The notes under the pieces were generated by a model. It saw only the letters and a list, made by a program, of their open reading frames with translations. It made no database searches and had not been told where the DNA came from. Shown piece by piece: positions 1-5,240 of a DNA stretch of 10,789 bases (position 1 is its first letter; every line of letters begins with the position of its first letter). The DNA comes from Rubrobacter sp. (GTDB lineage Bacteria > Actinomycetota > Rubrobacteria > Rubrobacterales > Rubrobacteraceae). The stretch covers positions 1 through 10,789 of the forward strand of contig JADDPR010000053.1 of the NCBI GenBank assembly GCA_016781775.1, given 5' to 3'. The translations under genes and the position numbers were made by a program.

Positions 1-41
1 CTGTTGGACATGCGCCCGAAGGATATGCGGTAGCAACCGAC

Positions 42-65
42 GGGGGCTCCTAGTACCGGACCCCC
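42..65. terminator. GC-rich hairpin, possible terminator without a T-tract
   Basis: GGGGGCTCC (42-50) and GGACCCCC (58-65) pair over eight base pairs with one bulged C, around the loop TAGTACC. The hairpin lies downstream of the minus-strand operon ending at 177, and just after a possible reading-frame end (TAG at 31-33) entering from the left edge. No T-run follows on either strand, so it is only terminator-like. The rest of 66-129 shows nothing I can identify. Confidence 0.25.
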
Positions 66-129
66 ACCCCGGGGCGCGTAGGGTGCTCCGGGGTCTTCCG
101 TGGCCGTCCGTCGTAGCCTGCGGGCTGGT

Positions 130-272
130 GCCACAGGCATCGTCCGGGGGACGCTAGATAGCAGCCGCGATCCTACTCACCGAGATGTCGCCGAGAGCGT
201 CCTTTCGGTAGCACGCCTGCGCCCCCCTCGCCGGGCTAGGGCGCGCTCCTCGGCCCGCTCGCGTGGGAGGCC
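130..272. repeat. Direct repeat copy A (tail of the 177-467 gene plus flank)
   Basis: This 143-bp segment aligns without gaps to 1062-1204. By hand I count about 110 matching positions, roughly three quarters. It covers the last 32 codons of the minus-strand gene ending at 177 and 47 bp beyond its stop. The non-coding flank is at least as similar as the coding tail, so the unit duplicated or inserted was longer than the gene end. No target-site duplication or terminal inverted repeat is apparent. Confidence 0.75.
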
Positions 273-467
273 ATTCTGCCACCCTCGCGCGCTCTCGTCT
301 CGGTGCGGTCCGTCGCGCAGTTCTTCGAGCTGCCGTCCGGCCTCCGTCTCCAGGACGACCTCCAACGCCGCCTCGAACGGCTCGCCGGTGCTTTTCGCCC
401 GGGGGGTCCTCGCCTGGCGCGCCAGGACCTCGGCCGCCAGATCGTCCACCCGCATGTTCCGGTGCAT
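177..467 (-). CDS. Small helical hypothetical protein, 96 aa
   Basis: I do not recognise a named family. The protein is short, very rich in Arg, Glu and Ala, and predicted largely alpha-helical: residues 6-55 contain regularly spaced Leu/Val within charged residues, and residues 65-96 are Arg-rich. There is no signal peptide or membrane segment. The start at 467 is chosen because AAGGGG lies six bases upstream of ATG; a second in-frame ATG four codons later (455) is possible. It lies 40 bp downstream of the 508-732 gene on the same strand, so the two probably form an operon. The last 32 codons exist as a diverged duplicate at 1109-1204, where the residues PRE.AEERA and RRGGR are shared, which supports this reading frame. 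Function is unknown; the Arg-rich tail could bind nucleic acid, but that is a guess. Confidence 0.6.
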   Translation of the reverse strand: MHRNMRVDDLAAEVLARQARTPRAKSTGEPFEAALEVVLETEAGRQLEELRDGPHRDESARGWQNGLPRERAEERALARRGGRRRATERTLSATSR

Positions 468-507
468 GCCCTTCCCCTTACCGTAGGAACGCCGAGCTTC
501 GGCACTG

Positions 508-732
508 CTAGTAGGGCTCGGGGCCGAACTCCTCGTCCGGTCCTTCCCCGCCCGCGTATGGCGCCGCATACTCCAGCCTGTAGGCGTTCTCCGCCACGAC
601 CCGCCTGACAAGCTTCTCGTCGGACACAGACGTCGCGTGTTCCCGACTCCGGTGGGCCAGGGCTTCGCGGACCAGCCCAGCGTCGCCGTTCGCCTCCAAA
701 CGACAACCGCAAGCACAGAGCATAACTTTCAT
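508..732 (-). CDS. Small CxCxC...H...H protein, DUF1059-like, 74 aa
   Basis: A 74-residue soluble protein beginning MKVMLCACGC. Cysteines 6, 8 and 10 and histidines 27 and 32 could make a small metal site. The layout (N-terminal Cys strand, a helix ending in H-x4-H, then a short helix with SDE.LV..V) resembles the small DUF1059-type proteins common in actinobacteria and archaea, whose function is not established. The acidic C-terminus (residues 61-74) is probably disordered. The start at 732 is set by AAAGGAG seven bases upstream, which is much better than any start further upstream. It is the first gene of a minus-strand operon with the 177-467 gene and has a plausible promoter at 773-801. 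I am fairly sure of the gene and unsure of the family. Confidence 0.7.
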   Translation of the reverse strand: MKVMLCACGCRLEANGDAGLVREALAHRSREHATSVSDEKLVRRVVAENAYRLEYAAPYAGGEGPDEEFGPEPY

Positions 733-772
733 GCCTATTCTCCTTTCCCGTTCCCCACGAACGAGGATAGGT

Positions 773-801
773 ATTGCATCACACCTTGCGAGCCCTGTTA
801 A
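773..801 (-). promoter_or_regulatory. Candidate promoter for the 732-177 operon
   Basis: On the minus strand, TTAACA (plus 796-801) matches the -35 consensus at five of six positions. TGCAAT (plus 773-778) matches the -10 at four of six. They are separated by exactly 17 bp. This would give a leader of about 34 bases carrying the Shine-Dalgarno of the 732 start. Confidence 0.4.
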
Positions 802-984
802 GTGCCGGAAGAACATACGGGAGGCGTATATATTGTGCTCCTACGTCGATTGACCACAAGGAGAAGAGGTGCGTGGTACGGGGAGCTTCTGGAGAGGTGG
901 CGCCGGTCGCAAGGCATAGGCCGCGACGTGATCGCCCAGCGCGCCGGGGAGGCGCGGGCGAGGCTGCTAGAGGCGCGGGAGTAA
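802..984 (+). CDS. Possible small hypothetical protein or 5'-damaged gene
   Basis: The frame ending at TAA 982-984 has coding-like statistics over its last 38 codons: nearly all third positions are G or C and the peptide is an amphipathic, Arg/Glu-rich helix (YGELLERWRRSQ, then DVIAQRAGEARARLL). The start is unclear. GTG 802 and GTG 835 are in frame but have no good ribosome site. A good site (AAGGAG, 859-864) sits before GTG 869, which is in a different frame that closes after 16 codons. A one-base indel near 870 would join that start to the coding-like part, so this may be a frameshifted small gene. No family is recognised. Confidence 0.25.
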   Translation: MPEEHTGGVYIVLLRRLTTRRRGAWYGELLERWRRSQGIGRDVIAQRAGEARARLLEARE

Positions 985-1061
985 CCGTGCCCCGGGGCCG
1001 TACCCCTACCCCGGCCCACGGCGGTTCAGAAGACCACCGCGGGGCCTCGGCGTGCGGAAAC

Positions 1062-1204
1062 GCCACGGGCACTGTCCGGTCGACGCTAGACGGTAGCCGC
1101 GAGCCTACTCACCGAAGTATCCTTGAGAACGCCTCCTCGGCCGTCCGCCCACGCCCCCCTCGCCGGATTCGGGCGCGCTCCTCGGCTTGCTCGCGTGGTA
1201 CGCC
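1062..1204. repeat. Direct repeat copy B
   Basis: This is the partner of 130-272, at a constant offset of 932 bp without gaps. Similarity stops abruptly near 1204, inside what would be the body of the gene, so copy B carries only a gene tail and its downstream flank. Apart from this repeat and the cupin promoter, 985-1407 holds nothing I can identify. Confidence 0.75.
1109..1204 (-). pseudogene. Truncated tail of a paralogue of the 177-467 gene
   Basis: The minus-strand frame closing with TGA at 1109-1111 encodes about 31 residues that align with the last 31 residues of the 177-467 product. Both have PRE.AEERA, then R-R-G-G-R, then a variable tail. The frame has stayed open although about a quarter of the bases differ. 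Upstream (above 1204) the similarity disappears and no start with a ribosome site is seen, so this is a gene relic rather than an expressed gene. Confidence 0.55.
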
Positions 1205-1328
1205 GGTCGAAAAGGGACTCGCGGCAAGCGCTGGATGGTCACGAACCGGCTCCTGTCGAATGACCCTCGGCCGTGATCACTCGAACCACGCGGCAAGGTG
1301 GCCTTATCACCGTGCCTCGGATTGCCTC

Positions 1329-1357
1329 TTGCTCGTCATTTCTTTTCTCCGTACCAT
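1329..1357 (+). promoter_or_regulatory. Candidate promoter of the cupin gene
   Basis: TTGCTC (1329-1334) and TACCAT (1352-1357) form -35 and -10 elements with a 17-bp spacer. The spacer is a T-rich run (TTTCTTTTC) that stands out in this GC-rich sequence. Transcription would begin near 1364, giving a leader of about 45 bases before the TTG start at 1408. Confidence 0.4.
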
Positions 1358-1375
1358 CGGTAAGAAGTTCGGATT

Positions 1376-1387
1376 GGGTCATGACCC
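1376..1387. promoter_or_regulatory. Perfect 12-bp palindrome, possible operator
   Basis: GGGTCATGACCC is a perfect inverted repeat in the leader of the cupin gene, about 20 bases downstream of the predicted -10 box. Its central ATG (1381) is in frame with the cupin but has no ribosome site, so I read it as part of the palindrome, not as the start. It could be a repressor site or fold into a short hairpin. Confidence 0.35.
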
Positions 1388-1407
1388 GTACACGAGGAGT
1401 ACACGCA

Positions 1408-1758
1408 TTGACTACGACACCCGCGTTTCGGGCAACCGTCGATCAGGCAATAGCGAAGCTGCCGGAACCGGACGAGGGTTTGCTACGCTCCGCGACATTG
1501 TTCGAAAGGGGAAGCCTCCTCGTAAAGTTTTACGCCCCGCGAGGGCACGATCCGCAGACCTCCCACGAGCAGGACGAACTGTACGTCGTTGTTTCGGGCA
1601 GCGGTGACTTCGTCAACGGCGACGCTCGGCACGCGTTCGGACCGGGCGACGTGCTGTTCGTGCCTGTCGGGGCGTCGCATCGGTTCGAGAATTTCACCCA
1701 CGATTTTTGTACTTGGGTCATCTTCTACGGCCCGGAGGGTGGCGAACGAGCCGAATGA
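1408..1758 (+). CDS. Single-domain cupin protein (cupin_2 type), 116 aa
   Basis: A one-domain beta-barrel cupin. Motif 2 is perfect: G80-x5-P86-x-G88-x2-H91-x3-N95. Motif 1 is modified: H53 and E57 are present with G64 six residues later, but the usual first histidine is replaced by threonine; H47 in PRGHDP may supply the ligand instead. The likely metal ligands are therefore H47 or H53, E57 and H91. The start is TTG 1408, with GAGGAG eight bases upstream, which gives the short N-terminus normal for such proteins; ATG 1381 lacks a ribosome site and sits inside a palindrome. Members bind small ligands, metals or sugars, or are isomerases and dioxygenases; the substrate cannot be predicted here. 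It is monocistronic: only transposase debris follows. Confidence 0.85.
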   Translation: MTTTPAFRATVDQAIAKLPEPDEGLLRSATLFERGSLLVKFYAPRGHDPQTSHEQDELYVVVSGSGDFVNGDARHAFGPGDVLFVPVGASHRFENFTHDFCTWVIFYGPEGGERAE

Positions 1759-1831
1759 GTAATGGCGGCGGCCCGCTTCCGGCGGCGGTGGTTGAATGTC
1801 CCGCCAGGTCGAGGGCGTGCCTGCTCTGCGA

Positions 1832-1972
1832 AGCGAACCAGATCATCGGCGCGGCGATGATCACCACCGCTCGCTAGTTAACCGCCCGCTTCTCGTAGCG
1901 CGTAGCTACCCCGCGCCACTGCTTCTGTCGGTTTACGTACCGCTCCACCACGTCGCGCCGCGTGTAGGTGGA
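1832..1972 (-). pseudogene. C-terminal remnant of an IS5-type transposase
   Basis: The minus-strand frame reads YTRRDVVERYVNRQKQWRG, then VATRYEKRAVN, a TAG (plus 1874-1876), then RAVVIIAAPMIWF. This is the hallmark C-terminal block of IS5-family DDE transposases (consensus-like N-V-V-E-R...N-x-L-K-Q-x-R-G-I-A-T-R-Y-x-K...Y-x-A), containing the catalytic Glu of the DDE triad in the VVER segment. The stop replaces the tyrosine normally found after KRAVN. No catalytic Asp region or IS ends are visible, so only the last 47 codons or so survive. It implies a past insertion next to the cupin gene and explains part of the otherwise gene-poor 1759-2312 stretch. Confidence 0.7.
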
Positions 1973-1980
1973 CGCATCGG

Positions 1981-2154
1981 AGGAAGCCCTACTCCACAGA
2001 TTTCTCCCTTCACGTGGCAAATCATTCCAGCCCAAAGGTCGGCCTGAACGACAACCCCAAGCTCTGCTCGACGGACGGAGGGGAACTCATAGAGAGGGCC
2101 CGCGAGAACTGGCAGGGGTTCAAGCGCTGTAGCAACCTGCATTGCTTTGGGTGA
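1981..2154 (+). pseudogene. Orphan reading-frame fragment with Cys residues
   Basis: One plus-strand frame is open from upstream of 1981 to TGA 2152-2154 and looks coding from about 2032: mostly G or C in the third position. The peptide reads GLNDNPKLCSTDGGELIERA, then RENWQGFKRCSNLHC. It contains three cysteines and one histidine (C-x19-20-C-x4-C type spacing), which might be the relic of a metal-binding domain. No ATG, GTG or TTG with a ribosome site is found upstream; GTG 2014 is the only candidate. After the stop the same frame stays open for 16 more codons. I do not recognise the family. It is probably the 3' end of a gene cut off by the neighbouring transposon insertion. Confidence 0.3.
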
Positions 2155-2312
2155 TGGTACGCTTCCATGCTCCGTCCGGCGAGGAAGGACGCGTACGGCG
2201 GGTTGTGACAGGGGCGCGCCGCGTAGGCTGAAGGCACGACGTATAGGGTTCGATGAGTATCCCCAGAACCGCGAGTAATCTATCCTATGGCGGCATAGGG
2301 AAGGAGCACCAC

Positions 2313-3707
2313 TTGGCCGAGACGGCGAGGAAGCGGGCCGAAGGCGGAGCGGGTCGCCTGGCGGAGTTTGCGGCGGGAATCGAGTGCGCGGGGCTGCCGG
2401 CGGAGGTCGTCGGGCGGGCGAAGCAACTCGTCTCCGATGCGCTCGCCTGCGGCGTAGCGGGGTACACGATCGCCCCGGAGATCGTCGCCCCGATCCGCCG
2501 CTACGTCCTGGGGATGGGCGGCGCGTCGGAGGCAGCCCTTCTGGTCGGCAGCGAACGAGTCCCCGCGCCCCTCGCGGGGCTCGCGAACGGGACCGTCATC
2601 CACACCATAGACTACGACGACATCCACCTGCCCACCATCGGGCACTTCGGGGCGCCGGTCGTCGCCTCCGCGCTTGCCGCCGTCGAGCGGAGCGGCGGGA
2701 GCGGCGCAGACCTGGTGGCGGCCGTGGTCGCCGGCTTCGAGGTGGCCGGCAGGATAGGACGCTCCGTCATGCCCGGCCACTACCAGCGCTGGCACTCGAC
2801 CTCCTCGCTGGGGGGCATCGCCGCCGCGGCCGCCGCGGCGCGCGGTTTTGGCTTGGACGCCGAAAGAACCGCGATCGCCATCGGCTTCGCGGCTGACGAC
2901 GCCGGCGGCACACGCTACGGAACCAAGGTGGGGGACATCTCAAAGAGCCTTCACGCCGGGAGCGCCGCCTTCAAGGGGCTGCAGGGCGCTCTCCTCGCCG
3001 AGGCCGGGGCGAAAGGTCCCGCGGGCGTCCTGGAGCACCCGGTGGGGTTCTACTGGGCGTACTCCGAGGAGGGGGAGCCAGGGCGCCTCGCGGGCGAGCT
3101 CGAATCCCTGGGGACCGTGTGGGAGGTCATGGAGGTAGACATCAAGGCTTACCCCTGCATCTTCGCGGCGCACTCGGCCATAGAAGCGACGGTCGAGATC
3201 GTACGGGAACGAAGCCTACGGCTCGAGGATATCGAGGGGATCACGGTCCGGTATCCCCACTTCTCCGATCAGCACGGCGTCAACTACGAGCCCGGCTCCG
3301 TCATGGCCGCGCGCCTCTCCATCCCGTTCTGCGTCGCGGTAGCGGCGATGGACCGCGAGGTGGGCCTCGCGCAGTTCGAGCATGGACGGTTCGAGGACGG
3401 GGAGACCAGGGCGTTTATGCGACGCGTGGTGTGCGAGTCGGATCGCTCCCTGAAAGAGCGCTATCCCGACGCGCCGGCCGCCGAGGTGATCGTCAAGACG
3501 ACCCCCGGCGAACGCTACCACGAGGAGGTCGCACGCCCTCGTGGCAACCACGAGCGCCCCCTGACCGACGCCGAACACCGGCGCAAGCTCGAGGACCTCT
3601 TGGGATGGACGTTGGACGGTCCCGCGGCCCGAGACCTGCTCGACTACCTGTCGCGCGTGGAGCAATTGGAATCGCTGGACGGCCTTGTCGGTTCCCTGAG
3701 CCGGTGA
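2313..3707 (+). CDS. MmgE/PrpD family protein (methylcitrate dehydratase or decarboxylase-like), 464 aa
   Basis: This cytosolic enzyme family dehydrates 2-methylcitrate (PrpD, MmgE) or decarboxylates cis-aconitate. The order of conserved blocks is typical: LAEFAAG and LVSDALACGVAG at residues 16-50, NGTVIHTIDYDDIHLPTIGH (92-111) with the acidic/histidine active-site loop, the DISKSLHAGSAAFKG block (208-222) with Lys211, and DIKAYPC..AAHSAIEA (276-292) with Lys278 and His287; the C-terminal lid domain follows from about 310. Numbering is from TTG 2313, chosen because AAGGAG lies six bases upstream; an in-frame ATG at 2253 would add 20 residues but has no good ribosome site. Length fits the family. 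The usual partners (citrate synthase, isocitrate lyase, ACP hydrolase/isomerase genes) are absent nearby, so the substrate is uncertain; many MmgE/PrpD paralogues act in other decarboxylation or isomerisation routes. Confidence 0.9.
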   Translation: MAETARKRAEGGAGRLAEFAAGIECAGLPAEVVGRAKQLVSDALACGVAGYTIAPEIVAPIRRYVLGMGGASEAALLVGSERVPAPLAGLANGTVIHTIDYDDIHLPTIGHFGAPVVASALAAVERSGGSGADLVAAVVAGFEVAGRIGRSVMPGHYQRWHSTSSLGGIAAAAAAARGFGLDAERTAIAIGFAADDAGGTRYGTKVGDISKSLHAGSAAFKGLQGALLAEAGAKGPAGVLEHPVGFYWAYSEEGEPGRLAGELESLGTVWEVMEVDIKAYPCIFAAHSAIEATVEIVRERSLRLEDIEGITVRYPHFSDQHGVNYEPGSVMAARLSIPFCVAVAAMDREVGLAQFEHGRFEDGETRAFMRRVVCESDRSLKERYPDAPAAEVIVKTTPGERYHEEVARPRGNHERPLTDAEHRRKLEDLLGWTLDGPAARDLLDYLSRVEQLESLDGLVGSLSR

Positions 3708-3795
3708 GCGCAGGGTTGAGCGGCGCATCGGGCGAGGAGGTACCGTACTTTCCGACCCCTCCCATGTGTACGTCGCCGGGAAACGCCAGCACTGT

Positions 3796-3824
3796 CTGAC
3801 ACCATGTTCGCGACTTCCTCTGAT
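3796..3824 (+). promoter_or_regulatory. Candidate promoter of the 3845 gene
   Basis: CTGACA (3796-3801) matches five of six -35 positions and TCTGAT (3819-3824) matches four of six -10 positions, with a 17-bp spacer. Transcription would start near 3831, leaving only about 14 bases before the ATG at 3845. Confidence 0.35.
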
Positions 3825-3844
3825 TAAGGCGCTGCTCGGCACAC

Positions 3845-4015
3845 ATGGAGCTCGCGTCCTTCCTCTCCCCCTTTGGACCCGAACCGCCGAGCGAGGAGCT
3901 CCTGGAGCAAATGCTCGCCCTGCCGCCCTCGGACCGCGCGGCGCTTGCCGAGATTCTGGGCGGGAAGGCGTTGAAGGTAGGGAAGCGGTCGCAGGGGGTG
4001 CGGAGGAGCGGCTAG
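3845..4015 (+). CDS. Very small hypothetical protein, 56 aa
   Basis: Unrecognised family. The frame has strongly coding-like codons and the peptide has clear structure: a short N-terminal part with prolines (MELASFLSPFGPEPPSEE), one amphipathic helix (LLEQMLALPPSDRAALAEIL, residues 19-38), then a basic tail (GKALKVGKRSQGVRRSG). A TGA eight codons upstream leaves ATG 3845 as the only usual start. It has no clear Shine-Dalgarno (AAGG is about 15 bases upstream), so initiation may depend on a short leader from the 3796 promoter. The basic tail suggests RNA, DNA or protein binding, but no function can be assigned. It converges with the broken membrane gene ending at 4047; CGCTG-GGG-CAGCG (4016-4028) between them could be a weak hairpin. 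Confidence 0.5.
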   Translation: MELASFLSPFGPEPPSEELLEQMLALPPSDRAALAEILGGKALKVGKRSQGVRRSG

Positions 4016-4046
4016 CGCTGGGGCAGCGAACTGCGCGGCCGAGAGG

Positions 4047-4405
4047 TCAGGTCCACAGCCGCGACCACGGGTTTGGGGCGAGCCACACCATGTAGACGAC
4101 CGTCAACGCCAACCACGAGGACCAGGACACGAGCGCCACCGTCATCAGCAACCGTCCCAACGTCCTTCGACCCTCATACAGGAGGTCCGCGCCTCCCGAC
4201 GAGAGCAGCCACAAGACCATGAACCAGATCGCGACGAACACCAGAGATCGGGCACGGGTCTCTGCGAGAGGAAGAGGTAGGCGAGGAGGTTGAGGACCGC
4301 GACCACACCTCCCAGGACGAGCCGCCACCTGCCCCGATCGCTCCTGGGTGCCCCCAGCCGCCGCCATGCCACCCTCTCGAATCTGGTCGTGGGCGTCTCT
4401 TCCAT
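4047..4405 (-). pseudogene. Three-helix membrane protein, frameshifted
   Basis: Two minus-strand frames together make one sensible small membrane protein of about 119 residues. The first frame (from ATG 4405) gives a basic N-terminus (MEETPTTRFERVAWRRLG) and a hydrophobic helix at residues 27-47 ending LLAYLFLSQ. From about 4260 coding character moves to another frame, which gives a second helix (SLVFVAIWFMVLWLLSSGG) and a third (LLMTVALVSWSSWLALTVVY) before TGA 4047-4049. The span is 359 bp, one short of a multiple of three, so a single-base deletion or two-base insertion near 4255-4262 explains it. Read alone, each frame has a long nonsense half. It may be a true pseudogene or a sequencing error. 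Family unknown; the ribosome site before 4405 is weak. Confidence 0.6.
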
Positions 4406-4477
4406 GCCCTACGCATTGTACTGGTCGGCACCCCGCCCCGTGCTGGGGTGACATCAGGTGTCGTCGCTGGAAGCGAG

Positions 4478-4543
4478 GATACGGACCCGACGCCGGTAAT
4501 AGTGGGGAAAGGGAAAGGAAGGGGGTGGCGCCGGGTCCGTGTC
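4478..4543. repeat. Long imperfect hairpin with G-rich purine loop
   Basis: Arms 4478-4494 (GATACGGACCCGACGCC) and 4527-4543 (GGCGCCGGGTCCGTGTC) pair at 15 of 17 positions, and one of the two mismatches is a possible G-T pair. The 32-base loop includes a purine-only tract. On the plus strand, G-runs at 4504-4507, 4511-4513, 4521-4525 and 4533-4535, separated by 3, 7 and 7 bases, fit the G3+N1-7 quadruplex pattern; the last run lies in the right arm, so hairpin and quadruplex would compete. It sits between the CAP gene stop (4641) and the membrane gene start (4405), both minus strand. Confidence 0.6.
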
Positions 4544-4567
4544 ATTGTTGTACGCCGCCACGATTAC

Positions 4568-4578
4568 GTTACGGTAAC
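4568..4578. promoter_or_regulatory. GTTAC-G-GTAAC dyad in an AT-rich patch
   Basis: A perfect 5+1+5 dyad lies in the only AT-rich part of the 4406-4640 gap, preceded by another GTAA-like half (TTAC, 4564-4567). It could be a small operator, but no promoter with good -35 and -10 boxes is evident beside it. Confidence 0.2.
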
Positions 4579-4640
4579 AAGACGATGAAGAAAGAATAAT
4601 GACTCCCCTACGTAGTGGCCGGAGGGCAGCGCCAGGCGCG

Positions 4641-5102
4641 CTACCGGCGAGTACCGAAGTCCGCAGCGTACATCGTCGTGGTGCCGCGCTCGGGGGCGTA
4701 GCGCCCCGTCGTTATGCCGAACCCTACCTCGCGCAAGGCGGGGTTGAGCAGAGTCTTGCGGTGGCCGGGGCTGTCCATCCAGCTCTCCACCGCCTCCCTG
4801 AGTTCCTGACGGCTGGGTTCCCCCGCGAAGTCGCCCCACACCCTGTTGTTGTTCTCGCCGTAGGTGGCGTAGGGGTAGCCGGTACGCGAGATCCTCTGGC
4901 CGGGGTCCATCCCCTCGGGGGTGACGTGCTCGTAGAAGCCGCGTTTGAGCATGTCCTCGGCGTGCCCCTGGGCCGCCGCCTCCAGCTGCGGGTGCGCGCA
5001 GAGCGCCGGGGCGCCGCGCTCGGCCCGCTCCTCGTTGTGCAGGCGCAGGAGCTCGGCCTTCTTGCCGTCGAGGCGCATCAGCTGTCCGTCGCAGCCCAAC
5101 AT
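4641..5102 (-). CDS. CAP-domain (SCP/YkwD-like) protein, possibly N-terminally truncated by a stop
   Basis: CAP-superfamily proteins are usually secreted; bacterial YkwD-type members have unclear biochemical roles and are linked to envelope or spore functions. Residues 17-153 cover the domain: LLRLHNEERAERG (18-30), GHAEDM with His47, FYEHVTPEGMDPGQRI with His59, YGENNN with Glu83, and WMDSPGHRKTLLNPALREVG (108-127) with His114. These match the conserved His/Glu cavity and the S-x-GHR...LLNP signature. From ATG 5102 there is no secretion signal. Exactly in frame upstream, a GTG at 5213 opens a segment with a perfect membrane anchor or signal helix, but TAG (5109-5111) separates them. The start site therefore depends on whether that stop is real. 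The ribosome site before 5102 is weak, suggesting this ATG was not the original start. It is the last intact gene of the minus-strand run. Confidence 0.8.
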   Translation of the reverse strand: MLGCDGQLMRLDGKKAELLRLHNEERAERGAPALCAHPQLEAAAQGHAEDMLKRGFYEHVTPEGMDPGQRISRTGYPYATYGENNNRVWGDFAGEPSRQELREAVESWMDSPGHRKTLLNPALREVGFGITTGRYAPERGTTTMYAADFGTRR

Positions 5103-5108
5103 CTCAAC

Positions 5109-5213
5109 CTACTTCGGAAGCTTGGCCGTGCCCAACGGGTCAAGTTGCAAGATACCGACCGCGAGGGTCACGACGACCATCAGCACCATCGCCTTGTCGC
5201 CTGTCCTGCTCAC
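5109..5213 (-). pseudogene. Detached N-terminal signal/anchor of the CAP protein
   Basis: GTG 5213 begins a 34-residue peptide: a short basic lead (MSRTGDK), a hydrophobic stretch (AMVLMVVVTLAVGILQL, residues 8-24), then a polar end before TAG at 5109-5111. After the stop come two codons and the ATG of the CAP frame, with no frame change (5213 minus 5102 is 111). GGAGG lies 12 bases before the GTG; an in-frame ATG (codon 9) has AAGGCG directly before it. The layout is that of a secreted or membrane-anchored CAP protein interrupted by one nonsense codon. Alternatively it is a short leader peptide that couples translation to the CAP gene. Confidence 0.55.
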
Positions 5214-5240
5214 GTTTCGTGTCGCCCTCCGTAGGGATTC

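Noticed and set aside
1..33. Ten-codon frame ending TAG at 31-33, possible tail of a gene entering from the left edge.
   Set aside because: Too short to separate from chance; no motif.
100..486. Long overlapping frames with Arg/Ser/Pro-rich translations, here and antisense to most real genes.
   Set aside because: They are shadows produced by high GC content; composition is unbalanced and they lack ribosome sites.
1755..1877. 40-aa plus-strand ORF overlapping the cupin stop as ATGA, resembling a coupled Cys-containing small protein.
   Set aside because: It is antisense to the C-terminus of an IS5-type transposase relic, which explains the sequence much better.
2203..2247. TTGTGACA and TATAGG before the MmgE/PrpD gene as a promoter.
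   Set aside because: The spacing is about 33 bp and the closer alternative (TAGGCT) has only 15 bp and a poor match.
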